Assembly (NCBI GenBank): GCA_903907985.1 | Contig: CAIVQG010000053.1 | Span: forward strand, 1 to 34,915 | Direction: 5' to 3' | Origin: an uncultured delta proteobacterium | GTDB lineage: Bacteria > Desulfobacterota > Syntrophia > Syntrophales > Smithellaceae | Length of the DNA stretch: 34,915 bases | Shown: positions 15,895 through 23,900 of the stretch, one piece after another | Position numbering within the stretch: the stretch's first letter is position 1 | How the letters are laid out: every line of letters starts with the position of its first letter | Notes under the pieces: model-generated | Database searches by the model: none | What the model was told of the DNA's origin: nothing | The model's input: the letters and a program-made list of their open reading frames with translations, nothing else | Made by a program: the position numbers and the translations under genes

Positions 15895-16980
15895 TTATTC
15901 GATAACGATGAGTTCTTTATTCATTTTTGTCAGCTTTTCGCAACTATTTTTTTTCACTAATATTGTATCCTCGATTCTAATACCCCATTGCCCCGGCAAA
16001 TAAAGCCCGGGCTCAATCGTAACCACCATCTGTGCTTCCAGAATATCTAGGGAAGCAGGAGCAAGGCGTGGAGCTTCGTGAACCTCTAAACCGACGCCAT
16101 GACCGGTTCCGTGGGAAAAATACTTTTCATATCTTTGACCAAAAACATCTCTGGCGCAACGGTCAATGTCAGCAGCGGCAGCGCCTACCCGGACGACAGA
16201 GATTGCCTCGTCATGAGCTTTTTTAACCAGCTGATAAGCATTCTTTTGTTCATCTGTCAACTCCTGAAAAGCCAAAGTACAAGTTTCATCAGAACAATAC
16301 CCCTTATATTTTACACCAAAATCAATAACAATAAAATCTCCGCGCCTGATTTTTCTCTCGGTTGGTTTCGCATGAGGCAGAGCTGAATTTTCTCCGGAAG
16401 CGACAATAGTCTCAAAGGCCAGTTGATCGGCACCGGATTGCCGTGCCATTATCTCGAGTTGCAGGGCGATATCCTTTTCGGAAAAACCAGCCTTAATTCT
16501 CGGGATCAAAGCAGCAATTGCCGCAGAAGAAATTTCTGCCGCTCTTTTCATTAATGCAATTTCTGCTTCAGTCTTACAGGCCCGGAGCAATTTCAACTCG
16601 TCACCCAAAGGCACTAAAACTTCATCCTGCAATTCCCGGATCAATTGATTATACATTTGCACGACAATTGACCCTGCTTCAAAACCAATATATTTCAGCG
16701 CTAATTGTTGGACAGCCTGAACGATTCCCTTAATCTTGTCTTTGTATTCAATTACTTCTACGCCCGCTAACTCTAATTTTGCCTGTGTTATATAACGACC
16801 ATCGACAAGCAATACTGTTCTATTTTCACCAATTATCAGAACGCCATCGCTGCCGGTAAATCCTGACAAGTAACGGATGTTGTTTATATTAAAAAAAATC
16901 AGGCTGTCAATTTTGCAATCGGAATACTTCTGACGCACAGAGGATCTTCTAACCGGAAATATGTTATTATCATGTTGCAT
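15895..16980 (-). CDS. M24B Xaa-Pro aminopeptidase family protein
   Basis: The 361-residue protein has an N-terminal creatinase-like domain (RYLSGFTGSDGVLII) and a C-terminal pita-bread metallopeptidase domain. Metal ligands are visible: two Asp in VIDFGVKYKGYCSDETCT, His in SHGTGHGVGLEVHEAP, Glu in TIEPGLY and Glu in IRIEDTI. Such enzymes release N-terminal residues before proline using two metal ions. The ATG at 16980 lies inside the end of the upstream TPR gene (11-base overlap), implying translational coupling. Exact naming (PepP versus PepQ) cannot be settled from length and motifs alone. Confidence 0.9.
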   Translation of the reverse strand: MQHDNNIFPVRRSSVRQKYSDCKIDSLIFFNINNIRYLSGFTGSDGVLIIGENRTVLLVDGRYITQAKLELAGVEVIEYKDKIKGIVQAVQQLALKYIGFEAGSIVVQMYNQLIRELQDEVLVPLGDELKLLRACKTEAEIALMKRAAEISSAAIAALIPRIKAGFSEKDIALQLEIMARQSGADQLAFETIVASGENSALPHAKPTERKIRRGDFIVIDFGVKYKGYCSDETCTLAFQELTDEQKNAYQLVKKAHDEAISVVRVGAAAADIDRCARDVFGQRYEKYFSHGTGHGVGLEVHEAPRLAPASLDILEAQMVVTIEPGLYLPGQWGIRIEDTILVKKNSCEKLTKMNKELIVIE

Positions 16981-17656
16981 GCTTCTTTAACCCGCCTAAA
17001 TTCTCCAGCCAGCATGACAAAGTTTTTATCAGATTATTTGTTGATGCAGCAGAGCCACCTGAAGATGATTTTAAAGCAAGGACAGCTTTCACTGTATCGA
17101 GTTTTACTCTCGCCTGCACATTGGCCGGCTCTCTCTTGATTATTTCCGTCAGAATATCCACTGCCATCTTCGAATGACCCTGCTTTATATAGAGATCAGC
17201 TAAAGTTAGAGTATAAAATTCCGGCCCGGGGCTATCGGCGTCACCTGATTCATCAACTTCATCGGCAACGGGCTCTGCATTTTTCAGCAGGGCAATTTTT
17301 TCGGCGACTTCCCGGGAATTTTCCGCAAGAGGATTGAGGGAAAGAAATTTCTGATAGCACAAAACTGCATCCTGATTTAATCCCTTTTCCCGATAGGAAT
17401 CAGCAGCCTGTAAATAAACAAATGATAATCTGGCAATATCTTTTTCTAATCCCTGCAAAATATTCCGGGATTCTTCAATCCTTCCCATTACGATCAGCAC
17501 AAGATTGATAAAAGCCCGGGCATCAATATCCAGTGGCAATCGGGATAACCTTTCTTCGGCCATGCTTAGCGCTTCCGACAGCCTTTTGTCTCGCAAAAAC
17601 ATTTCCATCTGATTGACAAAAACCAGACGGTCTTCTTCGATTTGATTATTTTCCAT
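16970..17656 (-). CDS. TPR-containing protein of unknown function
   Basis: The 228-residue protein has no signal peptide. It has helical TPR-like repeats in about residues 15-125, an acidic linker (DEVDESGDADSP, about 131-142) and one more TPR near 145-180 (FYTLTLADLYIKQGHSKMAVDILTEIIKREP). The C-terminal STNNLIKTLSCWLENLGGL looks like a short amphipathic anchor or docking segment. It lies between the pilW-like lipoprotein and the peptidase, overlapping the latter. A scaffold role linked to pili is possible from position only. Confidence 0.75.
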   Translation of the reverse strand: MENNQIEEDRLVFVNQMEMFLRDKRLSEALSMAEERLSRLPLDIDARAFINLVLIVMGRIEESRNILQGLEKDIARLSFVYLQAADSYREKGLNQDAVLCYQKFLSLNPLAENSREVAEKIALLKNAEPVADEVDESGDADSPGPEFYTLTLADLYIKQGHSKMAVDILTEIIKREPANVQARVKLDTVKAVLALKSSSGGSAASTNNLIKTLSCWLENLGGLKKHAT

Positions 17657-17677
17657 ATATTCCGTTAAAATATTGAT

Positions 17678-18445
17678 TTATTTTAATGATTGTAAATAGC
17701 TTTTAGCTTGCTGACCTAAAGAAGACTGGGGCGATAATTTAACCACTGCCTGGAATGCTTTTGCTGCCTTTTCCGTATCTTTAATTCTTAAATAGCATTC
17801 CCCCAGTAGAAAGTGCGCATCATAAAGCGAAGAGTTTAATTCCACTGATTTTTTCAAATGCACAATAGCCTCGGAAACATTATTTTGATTGAAATAGACA
17901 AGGCCGATATTTTTTTCAATTTGCGGCCGCAAATTAGTCATCGGCTCCCGCTGGAGAGCATCCGAATATTTAATCAGAGCAGTCTTATTATCTTTTTTAG
18001 CATAATAAGCCCAACCAGCATTATAAAGCGCCATTGCCGGTGTATCATACATCGGATTGGCGAGAGCCCGATCGAACTCCTCTATTGCCTGATCCCAAAG
18101 TTCCATATCCGAATATAAGGTACCTAAGTAATTATGAGCTTCGGAATAGTCTTCCTGGAGAGAGATTGCTTCCTTAAATTCTTCGACAGCCTTATCTCTC
18201 ATTCCTTTGCCATGATAAGCCATTCCCAGGAAATAATGAATTTTATGATCATACGGAGAATATTTTTCGGCTTCGAGCAATTCTTTGGCGGCATTATTGA
18301 ATTGCCTCATTTCAATATAAGATATGCCCTTATTTAAAAACATCTCCGCCTGTTCCCGATGCCAGGGAGTATTGGTGCACGCGCAAAGCTGCATTACCAG
18401 GAACAAAAGAGGAATAACTATTATTTTAGATAAGGGTAGTTTCAT
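17678..18445 (-). CDS. pilW: PilW/PilF-like TPR lipoprotein, type IV pilus assembly
   Basis: The 255-residue protein begins with a lipoprotein signal (hydrophobic to about residue 20, lipobox-like LCAC, lipidated Cys near 23). It is then built from about six TPR units, such as GISYIEMRQFNNAAKELLEAEKYSP. This is the architecture of the pilotin that helps the PilQ secretin insert into the outer membrane. It follows pilQ by 87 bases, which supports the assignment. A generic TPR lipoprotein is the alternative. A TTGACA box at 18480-18485 suggests it may also have its own promoter. Confidence 0.75.
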   Translation of the reverse strand: MKLPLSKIIVIPLLFLVMQLCACTNTPWHREQAEMFLNKGISYIEMRQFNNAAKELLEAEKYSPYDHKIHYFLGMAYHGKGMRDKAVEEFKEAISLQEDYSEAHNYLGTLYSDMELWDQAIEEFDRALANPMYDTPAMALYNAGWAYYAKKDNKTALIKYSDALQREPMTNLRPQIEKNIGLVYFNQNNVSEAIVHLKKSVELNSSLYDAHFLLGECYLRIKDTEKAAKAFQAVVKLSPQSSLGQQAKSYLQSLK

Positions 18446-18457
18446 TAATTCTCAGGC

Positions 18458-18485
18458 TAAATATCCAGGATATGTAAGTTGTCAA
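18458..18485 (-). promoter_or_regulatory. Candidate promoter for the pilW-like operon
   Basis: Minus-strand TTGACA (18480-18485) is a perfect -35 consensus, followed after 16 bases by TATTTA (18458-18463), a weak -10. The ATG at 18445 would be only a few bases from the start site, so the leader would be very short. Low confidence because of the poor -10. Confidence 0.3.
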
Positions 18486-18532
18486 TCAATATTATTGAAA
18501 TTCAATATCCATTAAGAAATAGGATCACTTTA

Positions 18533-20224
18533 TCAATTTATGCTTTTTTCCGCACTCTCCGTAAAACCTTCCCCTTTTAATATCTTCGGCGTTACAAAAA
18601 TTAAAAGCTGTCTTTTTTGTTTACTGGTGCTGTCGGATTTAAACAACCAACCTAAAACAGGAATCTTCTGAAGCCAGGGAAGACCGCTGACAATCTTATC
18701 ATCCTGCGTTTTTAATATGCCACCGATCACAACTGTATCGCCATCTTTAATTACCACCGTCGAATCTACTTCGTTCTTGCGAATAGGCGGGTTCCCCTGA
18801 AGCGTGGCCGCCAGTGCATAATTGGGTACGTCATTGGAAGCTTTTATGGACATGGAAATTTTCCCTTCATCAGTAATTTTGGGCGTCACTTCCAATTTTA
18901 ACAAGGCTTCTTTAAAAGCAACTGTGGGAGGAGTAGTGCCGGATCCCGGAGTTACGTAAGGAACGTCGTCACCTTGTTTAATTGTAGCCTTGATACCCTC
19001 CATTGTCACTATTTTGGGGGCGGATATAATCTTACCCGACGTCGTAGATTCCAGGGCGGCAAGTTGAACTTCGAGAAAAGCCGCTGCACCACCGAAAACA
19101 ACTCCCAGCGTCGGTGAGGCCACAGTCAAAGTTGAGGCGGGGAAATTAACCGCCGCCATTTGTAATGCGGAATTAATCTGAGAAGGATAATTTTGCAACC
19201 ATTGCCGGGTGGACAAAGTATTGGAACCACCGGTAATCCCGAGTCCATAGTCGCCTCCCTGAACCGCTTGATTAGTGCCACCCCCCCATTTAATGCCCAG
19301 ATTTCGGACAAAGTCCTCGGTTGCTTCGACAATTTTCGCTTCAATTAAAATCTGCTTTAATAAGCCTTTTTCTGCCAGAAGCTTCTGTTCTCTGGTTTTA
19401 CGTTGATCATCAGCTTTTTGTTGATCTTCTTCCGCTTTTACTTTGTCCCCTTCATCTTTTTTCTTTTTTTCCAACGTCATGACGCTGATAATGTTACCAC
19501 TTTTTTTCTTCGATAAACCGTTTATCTCCAATATTGTATCCAAAGCCTGTTCCCACGGAACATTCTTCATGGTCAATGTTACTTTGCCTTTAACATCATC
19601 GCCGGAAACTATGCTAACATTTCCGTATTCAGCCATCAGACGCAAAGCATCTCTGATTTCGGCGTCTTGAAGATCAATAGTAACAAGTTTATCAGTATTT
19701 TTTTTTGCCGTTTCCGTTTTAACCGCCATGCCGCTACTCGATGATGCGGTAGAAACAGGTGTTGTATTTTCCGGTAAGGTAGAGACATTAAAATCAATAT
19801 AAATAATTTTACCTTCTTGTTTTACAGCATAAGGAACAGCTTCCTTTATATTCACCGTTAAATAAGCCCACTGTTTGCCTTCGATAGACTTTTGTACCGG
19901 TGTTACCTGCGCAATATTGTTTAAGGCATTTTCGCCAAAAGTACGGCGCAAATTTTCTGGCACAAACATATCTTCTAATTTAACAAGCAAACTGCCATCG
20001 GTTTGACTTTCCACACTAACAACCGGTTGAACTGATACAACAAGCGCAATCCTTTCTTTACCCGGCAATTTCTCCAATATAACATTTTCCAGATATCCTG
20101 CTTCGGCAACAACATTCTTCGCTTTGCCTTGATCGGCAGCATCGGCTACTGCTGCCGGAATACAGACAAACACCCATAAAGTTATTATAAGAGCAACAAG
20201 TATGTTGGATGAATATTTTTTCAT
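18533..20224 (-). CDS. pilQ: Type IV pilus secretin PilQ
   Basis: The 563-residue protein has a signal peptide (about 1-28), one AMIN-like domain (about 45-130) and a secretin/TonB short N-terminal domain (DLQDAEIRDALRLMAEYGNVSIV, about 180-255). A strongly charged linker (about 255-290) precedes the C-terminal secretin core, with VPYVTPGSG, VVIKDGDTVVIGGI and PVLGWLFKS near the end. It forms the outer-membrane channel for the pilus. It is shorter than many PilQ proteins (about 700-900 residues), having a single AMIN domain. The start overlaps the pilP stop by four bases, so the two are coupled. Confidence 0.95.
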   Translation of the reverse strand: MKKYSSNILVALIITLWVFVCIPAAVADAADQGKAKNVVAEAGYLENVILEKLPGKERIALVVSVQPVVSVESQTDGSLLVKLEDMFVPENLRRTFGENALNNIAQVTPVQKSIEGKQWAYLTVNIKEAVPYAVKQEGKIIYIDFNVSTLPENTTPVSTASSSSGMAVKTETAKKNTDKLVTIDLQDAEIRDALRLMAEYGNVSIVSGDDVKGKVTLTMKNVPWEQALDTILEINGLSKKKSGNIISVMTLEKKKKDEGDKVKAEEDQQKADDQRKTREQKLLAEKGLLKQILIEAKIVEATEDFVRNLGIKWGGGTNQAVQGGDYGLGITGGSNTLSTRQWLQNYPSQINSALQMAAVNFPASTLTVASPTLGVVFGGAAAFLEVQLAALESTTSGKIISAPKIVTMEGIKATIKQGDDVPYVTPGSGTTPPTVAFKEALLKLEVTPKITDEGKISMSIKASNDVPNYALAATLQGNPPIRKNEVDSTVVIKDGDTVVIGGILKTQDDKIVSGLPWLQKIPVLGWLFKSDSTSKQKRQLLIFVTPKILKGEGFTESAEKSIN

Positions 20225-20772
20225 GGTTTGACCTCATCTTGGTTTTTATGAAGTTTTATAATAATTCTTTTTGCCTTTTTTGTTTTATGTTCTTCAACAA
20301 TAATGCGATCAGGCAAAATTTCTATGACCTTCCCATTATTTGTACCAATATGTGTTCCGACAATTAAAGGATAATGTTTTTTTGTCCCATCATCGACGAC
20401 AATAGCTATCCGGCGGCTTTGGTCACCGGCGATTCCCACTAGCCGAAATTTATCAACTTCCGTTCTTTGCAGAGGATAAATTGAACCTACACTCTTTTTT
20501 TCTGCTTTCTTTTTCGCGGCATTTTCATCGTCCACAAAAGGCCGGAAAGGATCTGGTTTGCCCGCAGGATTGTAGTTGTACGTACTTTCCGCAGGCAGTG
20601 CAACAGGTGCCGCTGGTGGCAGCTGTGGTTGCATTTGGGCTACCTGCGGCTTTACGGGAGTAATTTTCGCCGGCAGGACAGGAGTTGTTTTTTTGGCTTC
20701 AGCAGCAAAAAGGCCTTCTGTACTTATAAAGCCGGCAAAAAACATTAAAGTGATCAGAGTTATTTTTCTCAT
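20221..20772 (-). CDS. pilP: Type IV pilus assembly protein PilP
   Basis: The 183-residue protein has a signal-like N-terminus ending near LFAAEA, a Pro-rich disordered stretch (about 28-65), PAGKPDPFRPFVDD, and a C-terminal HR domain with LVGIAGDQSRRIAIVVDDG and GTHIGTNNGKVIEILPDRIIVEE. PilP links the inner-membrane PilN/PilO pair to PilQ. No Cys is seen at the signal end, so unlike many PilP proteins it does not look like a lipoprotein. It overlaps pilO and pilQ by four bases at each end. Confidence 0.93.
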   Translation of the reverse strand: MRKITLITLMFFAGFISTEGLFAAEAKKTTPVLPAKITPVKPQVAQMQPQLPPAAPVALPAESTYNYNPAGKPDPFRPFVDDENAAKKKAEKKSVGSIYPLQRTEVDKFRLVGIAGDQSRRIAIVVDDGTKKHYPLIVGTHIGTNNGKVIEILPDRIIVEEHKTKKAKRIIIKLHKNQDEVKP

Positions 20773-21494
20773 TTTGCCTTTTCACTGACAGGTTCTTTTT
20801 TATCCACAAACATGTACGTTTTTATTGTACACGCTGTATTGATAACGAAGCCTTTCCCTTTTATCTCTTTTCTATCCATGGTAATATCGGAAATATTGAC
20901 AATACGAGGCAGCCTGGCTACTTTCTCAAAGAAATAAACAATATTCTGGAAAGTGCCGACCACCGTCACATTTACAGGTATTTCTTCGTAAAATGGCTCT
21001 GGTTCCGGAGGAGGAGCTGTTTTGCCATCCGCCGCCGGTTTGGCAGCGGCTGCCGCTTTGGGGTCCGCCGGCTTGGGTGGCGATCCCGCTTTGGGGTCTG
21101 CTTTGGCCGGTTTTTTATCCGGTACTTTTGGTGGCGCAACTTTGGGCTCAAACAACAAGAAATCAATCCCGGCATCTTTACCGGCTAGAGAAACAGAATG
21201 GAAAAGTCCGGGAATTTCCCGCTGGGCGGGAAGTTTTTGCAAAGCTACATTGTAATTTTCTTTGAGCGCGGCAACCTCTGCTTTATATTTGTCAAATTGC
21301 AGCACAGCTTTTTCTTTTTCCTTAATTTGGCCATGCAGTTCTTCGAATTTTTGATCCAGGGCAGTTTTCTTTTCAATTGTTGCTGATAAAAAATAAAACC
21401 AATCAAAGTAACCGATAACTACAATGACTGCGACTATAATCCCCGCTTTGGCTTTCGGAGATAATTTTTTTATGGCATCCATATCAATGGCCAT
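20769..21494 (-). CDS. pilO: Type IV pilus assembly protein PilO
   Basis: The 241-residue protein has a short cytoplasmic start, one membrane helix (about 17-36) and a periplasmic coiled coil (EKKTALDQKFEELHGQIKEKEKAV). A ferredoxin-like domain ends with IPVNVTVVGTFQNIVYFFEKVARLPRIVNI. Between them (about residues 118-160) is a long Pro/Ala/Lys low-complexity insertion. PilO pairs with PilN in the inner-membrane alignment complex. The ATG at 21494 uses an AAGGA site inside the last codons of pilN. Confidence 0.93.
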   Translation of the reverse strand: MAIDMDAIKKLSPKAKAGIIVAVIVVIGYFDWFYFLSATIEKKTALDQKFEELHGQIKEKEKAVLQFDKYKAEVAALKENYNVALQKLPAQREIPGLFHSVSLAGKDAGIDFLLFEPKVAPPKVPDKKPAKADPKAGSPPKPADPKAAAAAKPAADGKTAPPPEPEPFYEEIPVNVTVVGTFQNIVYFFEKVARLPRIVNISDITMDRKEIKGKGFVINTACTIKTYMFVDKKEPVSEKAK

Positions 21495-21495
21495 A

Positions 21496-22044
21496 TTAAA
21501 ATCCTTTTTTCATGATGCATGAAAAATTAAATTGCTGCAAAGCAATACCGCCAATTTCTACATTCTTCGAAGAAACCAGATCGACTGATTTTATCGGCTC
21601 AAATTTTTCAATCGTCTTCATAAAATCAGCTACAATTATGTTGTCCCGGCCAACGCCTTCAATTGTTAATTTATCGTTTTTTTGGACGATCTTAACAAGC
21701 CAGATATTTTTGGAAGGAACAAGCGCCGCCAAATCGTCCAACGTCTTAACTGGTGCTATGCGATTTTCTTCCAGTGTTTTAATAACTCCCAGTTTTTGTT
21801 CCAGATCTTTTTTATCTTTCTTGAATTTATCCAAATCACCGATTTTTTTATTCAAATCGACTAGTTTTACTTCCGCTTCCTTGATTTGACTCTCCAGGCG
21901 ACTTACAGAAGAAGATAACTTAACCTGAGCGAAGACCAGCAAAAGGATAAAAAGGACAAAAGAACCACCAATAATAGATATCTGGCGGACGATATTTTCT
22001 TTTTTTTCTTTTTCGCGGTAGGGTAAAAGATTAATCTTAATCAT
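21496..22044 (-). CDS. pilN: Type IV pilus assembly protein PilN
   Basis: The 182-residue protein starts with the conserved cytoplasmic INLLPYREKEKK, which binds PilM. A membrane helix (about 22-42), a coiled coil (SRLESQIKEAEVKLVDLNKKI) and a periplasmic fold with LDDLAALVPSKNIWLVKI follow. It starts three bases from the pilM stop and ends one base before pilO. Length and layout are standard. Confidence 0.95.
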   Translation of the reverse strand: MIKINLLPYREKEKKENIVRQISIIGGSFVLFILLLVFAQVKLSSSVSRLESQIKEAEVKLVDLNKKIGDLDKFKKDKKDLEQKLGVIKTLEENRIAPVKTLDDLAALVPSKNIWLVKIVQKNDKLTIEGVGRDNIIVADFMKTIEKFEPIKSVDLVSSKNVEIGGIALQQFNFSCIMKKGF

Positions 22045-22047
22045 CTG

Positions 22048-23118
22048 TTATCCATTTTTATCTATACCTAACCCTATAGCAACAGCCGCAATAGGCCTGA
22101 TGCTCTCCAGTGTTTTGGCGTCAATGTTTTTCTTGTTGTACCCGATATTTAAGAAAGGATTGACTATTTCTGTTTCTATACCTAGCCTTTGTGATAACGT
22201 TGCTGAAAGGCCGCTAATTCTAGCCGAACCACCGGAAAGAAAAACGTGTTTAATATTTTCAGCGCCAAAAGTGGAACGGAAATAATCGATTGATCTTTCA
22301 ATTTCCGAGCAAATAGGCTCGGCAAAATCTAAAATGCTGTTTTGCAACTCAACATTGTCCTGATTATTATTAGACAGGTATTCGATTTTATTTTTTTCCG
22401 CTTCCTCGAAAGATATCTGGTATTTTCCCTGTAATGCTTCTGTAATCGAATTGCCACCTAACGTAAAATCCCGGGTGAAGATCGACATGCCACCTTTAAG
22501 GATATTAATATTGGTAATACTTGCGCCAATATTAACCATGACAACAATTTCTTTAGGTTCATATTTATAATTCGCTTCGTACATAGCCTCCAAAGCAAAA
22601 GAATCCACATCCATGATCACTACATTGAGACCGGCTCCGACAAGTGCGTCGAGATAACTGTTGACAATATCTTTCTTGGCGGCAACGATAATAACGTCCA
22701 TCTGATTGGGATTAAATTCATTATCCCCCAGAATTTGAAAATCGTAGTTAACCTCATCCATATTATCAAATGGTAAATATTTTCCCCCTTCATACCGGAT
22801 TAATTCACGTAATTCCGTTTCCTGCATTTGAGCAAGTGTAACTTTTTTAACAATTACTGAATTTCCGGAAAGAGAAGTAGCTATTCCCCTACGCTGTAAA
22901 CCTGATTTTTTGAAAAGCTCTTTGACTTTTAAAGATAATTCCCCGGCATCAACTAAAACACCTTCAACTATGATTCCCTTGGGCAGAGGTATTTGTAAAA
23001 ATTGATTAAGAATGTAACCCTTAGATGAGCTGATCACTTCAGCTAATTTTAAGGAACTGGAGCCGATATCTAAACCGACAATCTTTTTTGAGCCGGCAAA
23101 TAAATCAAAATCTAACAT
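22048..23118 (-). CDS. pilM: Type IV pilus assembly protein PilM
   Basis: The 356-residue actin-like ATPase-fold protein has VGLDIGSSSLKLAEV (phosphate 1 motif), MVNIGASITNINIL (phosphate 2), HVFLSGGSARISGL (adenosine motif) and a PILM-type FNPNQMDVIIVAAKK region. It is cytoplasmic and recruits the PilN N-terminus. It is the first of five tightly packed pil genes and lies 45 bases after the ftsB-like gene. Confidence 0.95.
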   Translation of the reverse strand: MLDFDLFAGSKKIVGLDIGSSSLKLAEVISSSKGYILNQFLQIPLPKGIIVEGVLVDAGELSLKVKELFKKSGLQRRGIATSLSGNSVIVKKVTLAQMQETELRELIRYEGGKYLPFDNMDEVNYDFQILGDNEFNPNQMDVIIVAAKKDIVNSYLDALVGAGLNVVIMDVDSFALEAMYEANYKYEPKEIVVMVNIGASITNINILKGGMSIFTRDFTLGGNSITEALQGKYQISFEEAEKNKIEYLSNNNQDNVELQNSILDFAEPICSEIERSIDYFRSTFGAENIKHVFLSGGSARISGLSATLSQRLGIETEIVNPFLNIGYNKKNIDAKTLESIRPIAAVAIGLGIDKNG

Positions 23119-23163
23119 TAAAATACCACCAGACGTATTTTCCCGGAAAATCCGCTCTCCGAA

Positions 23164-23430
23164 TTACCTGGAAAGCCGGTAAACTGTATCTCCCTTTTTA
23201 ACCATACCCAACTCATTACGGGCTAGTGATTCAATATAAACCAAATCACTACGCAATAATACGATTTTCTTTTTCAATTCATTGTTTTCCACAGCCACAC
23301 CACTATTCAACAATTTTAGCTGGTCTAGCCTCTTACCCATTAAATAATTATCAACCAATCCCCTGTTGCCGAACGTTATTAAAAGCGCCATCAAAAACAA
23401 AAAAGCAACCAAGTATCTGCCCAATTTCAT
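23164..23430 (-). CDS. ftsB: FtsB/DivIC-family septum formation initiator
   Basis: The 88-residue protein has a short cytoplasmic N-terminus, one membrane helix (about 5-22), a Leu/Glu/Lys coiled coil (about 30-65) and the family's closing IESLARNELGMVKKGDTVYRL. FtsB-type proteins join FtsL and FtsQ in the divisome. I chose the ATG at 23430, preceded by GGAGGGGGAT; a GTG at 23451 is possible. It sits between an XRE regulator and pilM, an unusual place, as ftsB often neighbours eno. DivIC-like is an equal name. Confidence 0.82.
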   Translation of the reverse strand: MKLGRYLVAFLFLMALLITFGNRGLVDNYLMGKRLDQLKLLNSGVAVENNELKKKIVLLRSDLVYIESLARNELGMVKKGDTVYRLSR

Positions 23431-23469
23431 TTGGAAGCAATCCCCCTCCACGCCCGCAGCAAATAATCT

Positions 23470-23673
23470 TCACACATCGGTTGTCTTTTCCAGAAAGACT
23501 TCTTTGTATTGCTTTTGCAATGCCTTTGCGACTTTTAACTCCGAATTTTTTCTCGTGGGCAAACCTTTTTCCATTTTAGCAATTGTTTGCGGGGTCAATT
23601 CAGCCTTTCTGGCCAATTCCGCTATGCTCAAAGGAATTTCTTCGCGAAATTTTTTTACTCTATTTTTTCCCAT
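23470..23673 (-). CDS. Small XRE-family transcriptional regulator
   Basis: This 67-residue protein is almost entirely an HTH_3 DNA-binding domain: SIAELARKAELTPQTIAKMEKG is the helix-turn-helix, followed by NSELKVAKALQKQYKEVF. The basic N-terminus (MGKNRVKKFREE) would touch DNA. No sensor domain is present. It leads the ftsB-pilMNOPQ series with 39 bases before the ftsB ATG, so it may be the first gene of that operon. A TATAAT box lies only seven bases before the ATG and there is no Shine-Dalgarno sequence, suggesting a leaderless message. Confidence 0.85.
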   Translation of the reverse strand: MGKNRVKKFREEIPLSIAELARKAELTPQTIAKMEKGLPTRKNSELKVAKALQKQYKEVFLEKTTDV

Positions 23674-23680
23674 ATTTTCT

Positions 23681-23686
23681 ATTATA
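23681..23686 (-). promoter_or_regulatory. Perfect -10 box (TATAAT) placed for a leaderless transcript
   Basis: Minus-strand TATAAT at 23681-23686 is followed by seven bases and then the ATG at 23673. A start site at the usual distance would coincide with the A of the ATG. No good -35 is seen 16-18 bases upstream, so it would need an activator or another feature. Confidence 0.45.
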
Positions 23687-23767
23687 CCTTAAAGGGTTAC
23701 CTCATTTGTTGGTAATAACAACACAAGATATAAACAAAAGTCAAGAAAAAATATTTAATAATCATTA

Positions 23768-23791
23768 AAGTTAATTAATATTAATTAACTT
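23768..23791. promoter_or_regulatory. 24-bp perfect AT-rich palindrome
   Basis: AAGTTAATTAATATTAATTAACTT reads the same on both strands. It lies 95 bases upstream of the XRE regulator ATG and 110 bases downstream of the DUF39 stop, in a gene-free AT-rich stretch (23674-23900). Nothing else is recognisable there. It could be an operator or a cruciform-prone site. AT-richness makes chance palindromes more likely but not of this length. Confidence 0.5.
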
Positions 23792-23900
23792 AATAATTAA
23801 ACGCTATTTTATTCTTTCCTCAACACACGGTCTATAAAAGCTTAGAAAATATACACTTTTACCAACAGAACAGTTAGGGCAATAAATACTTTAATTAGAT

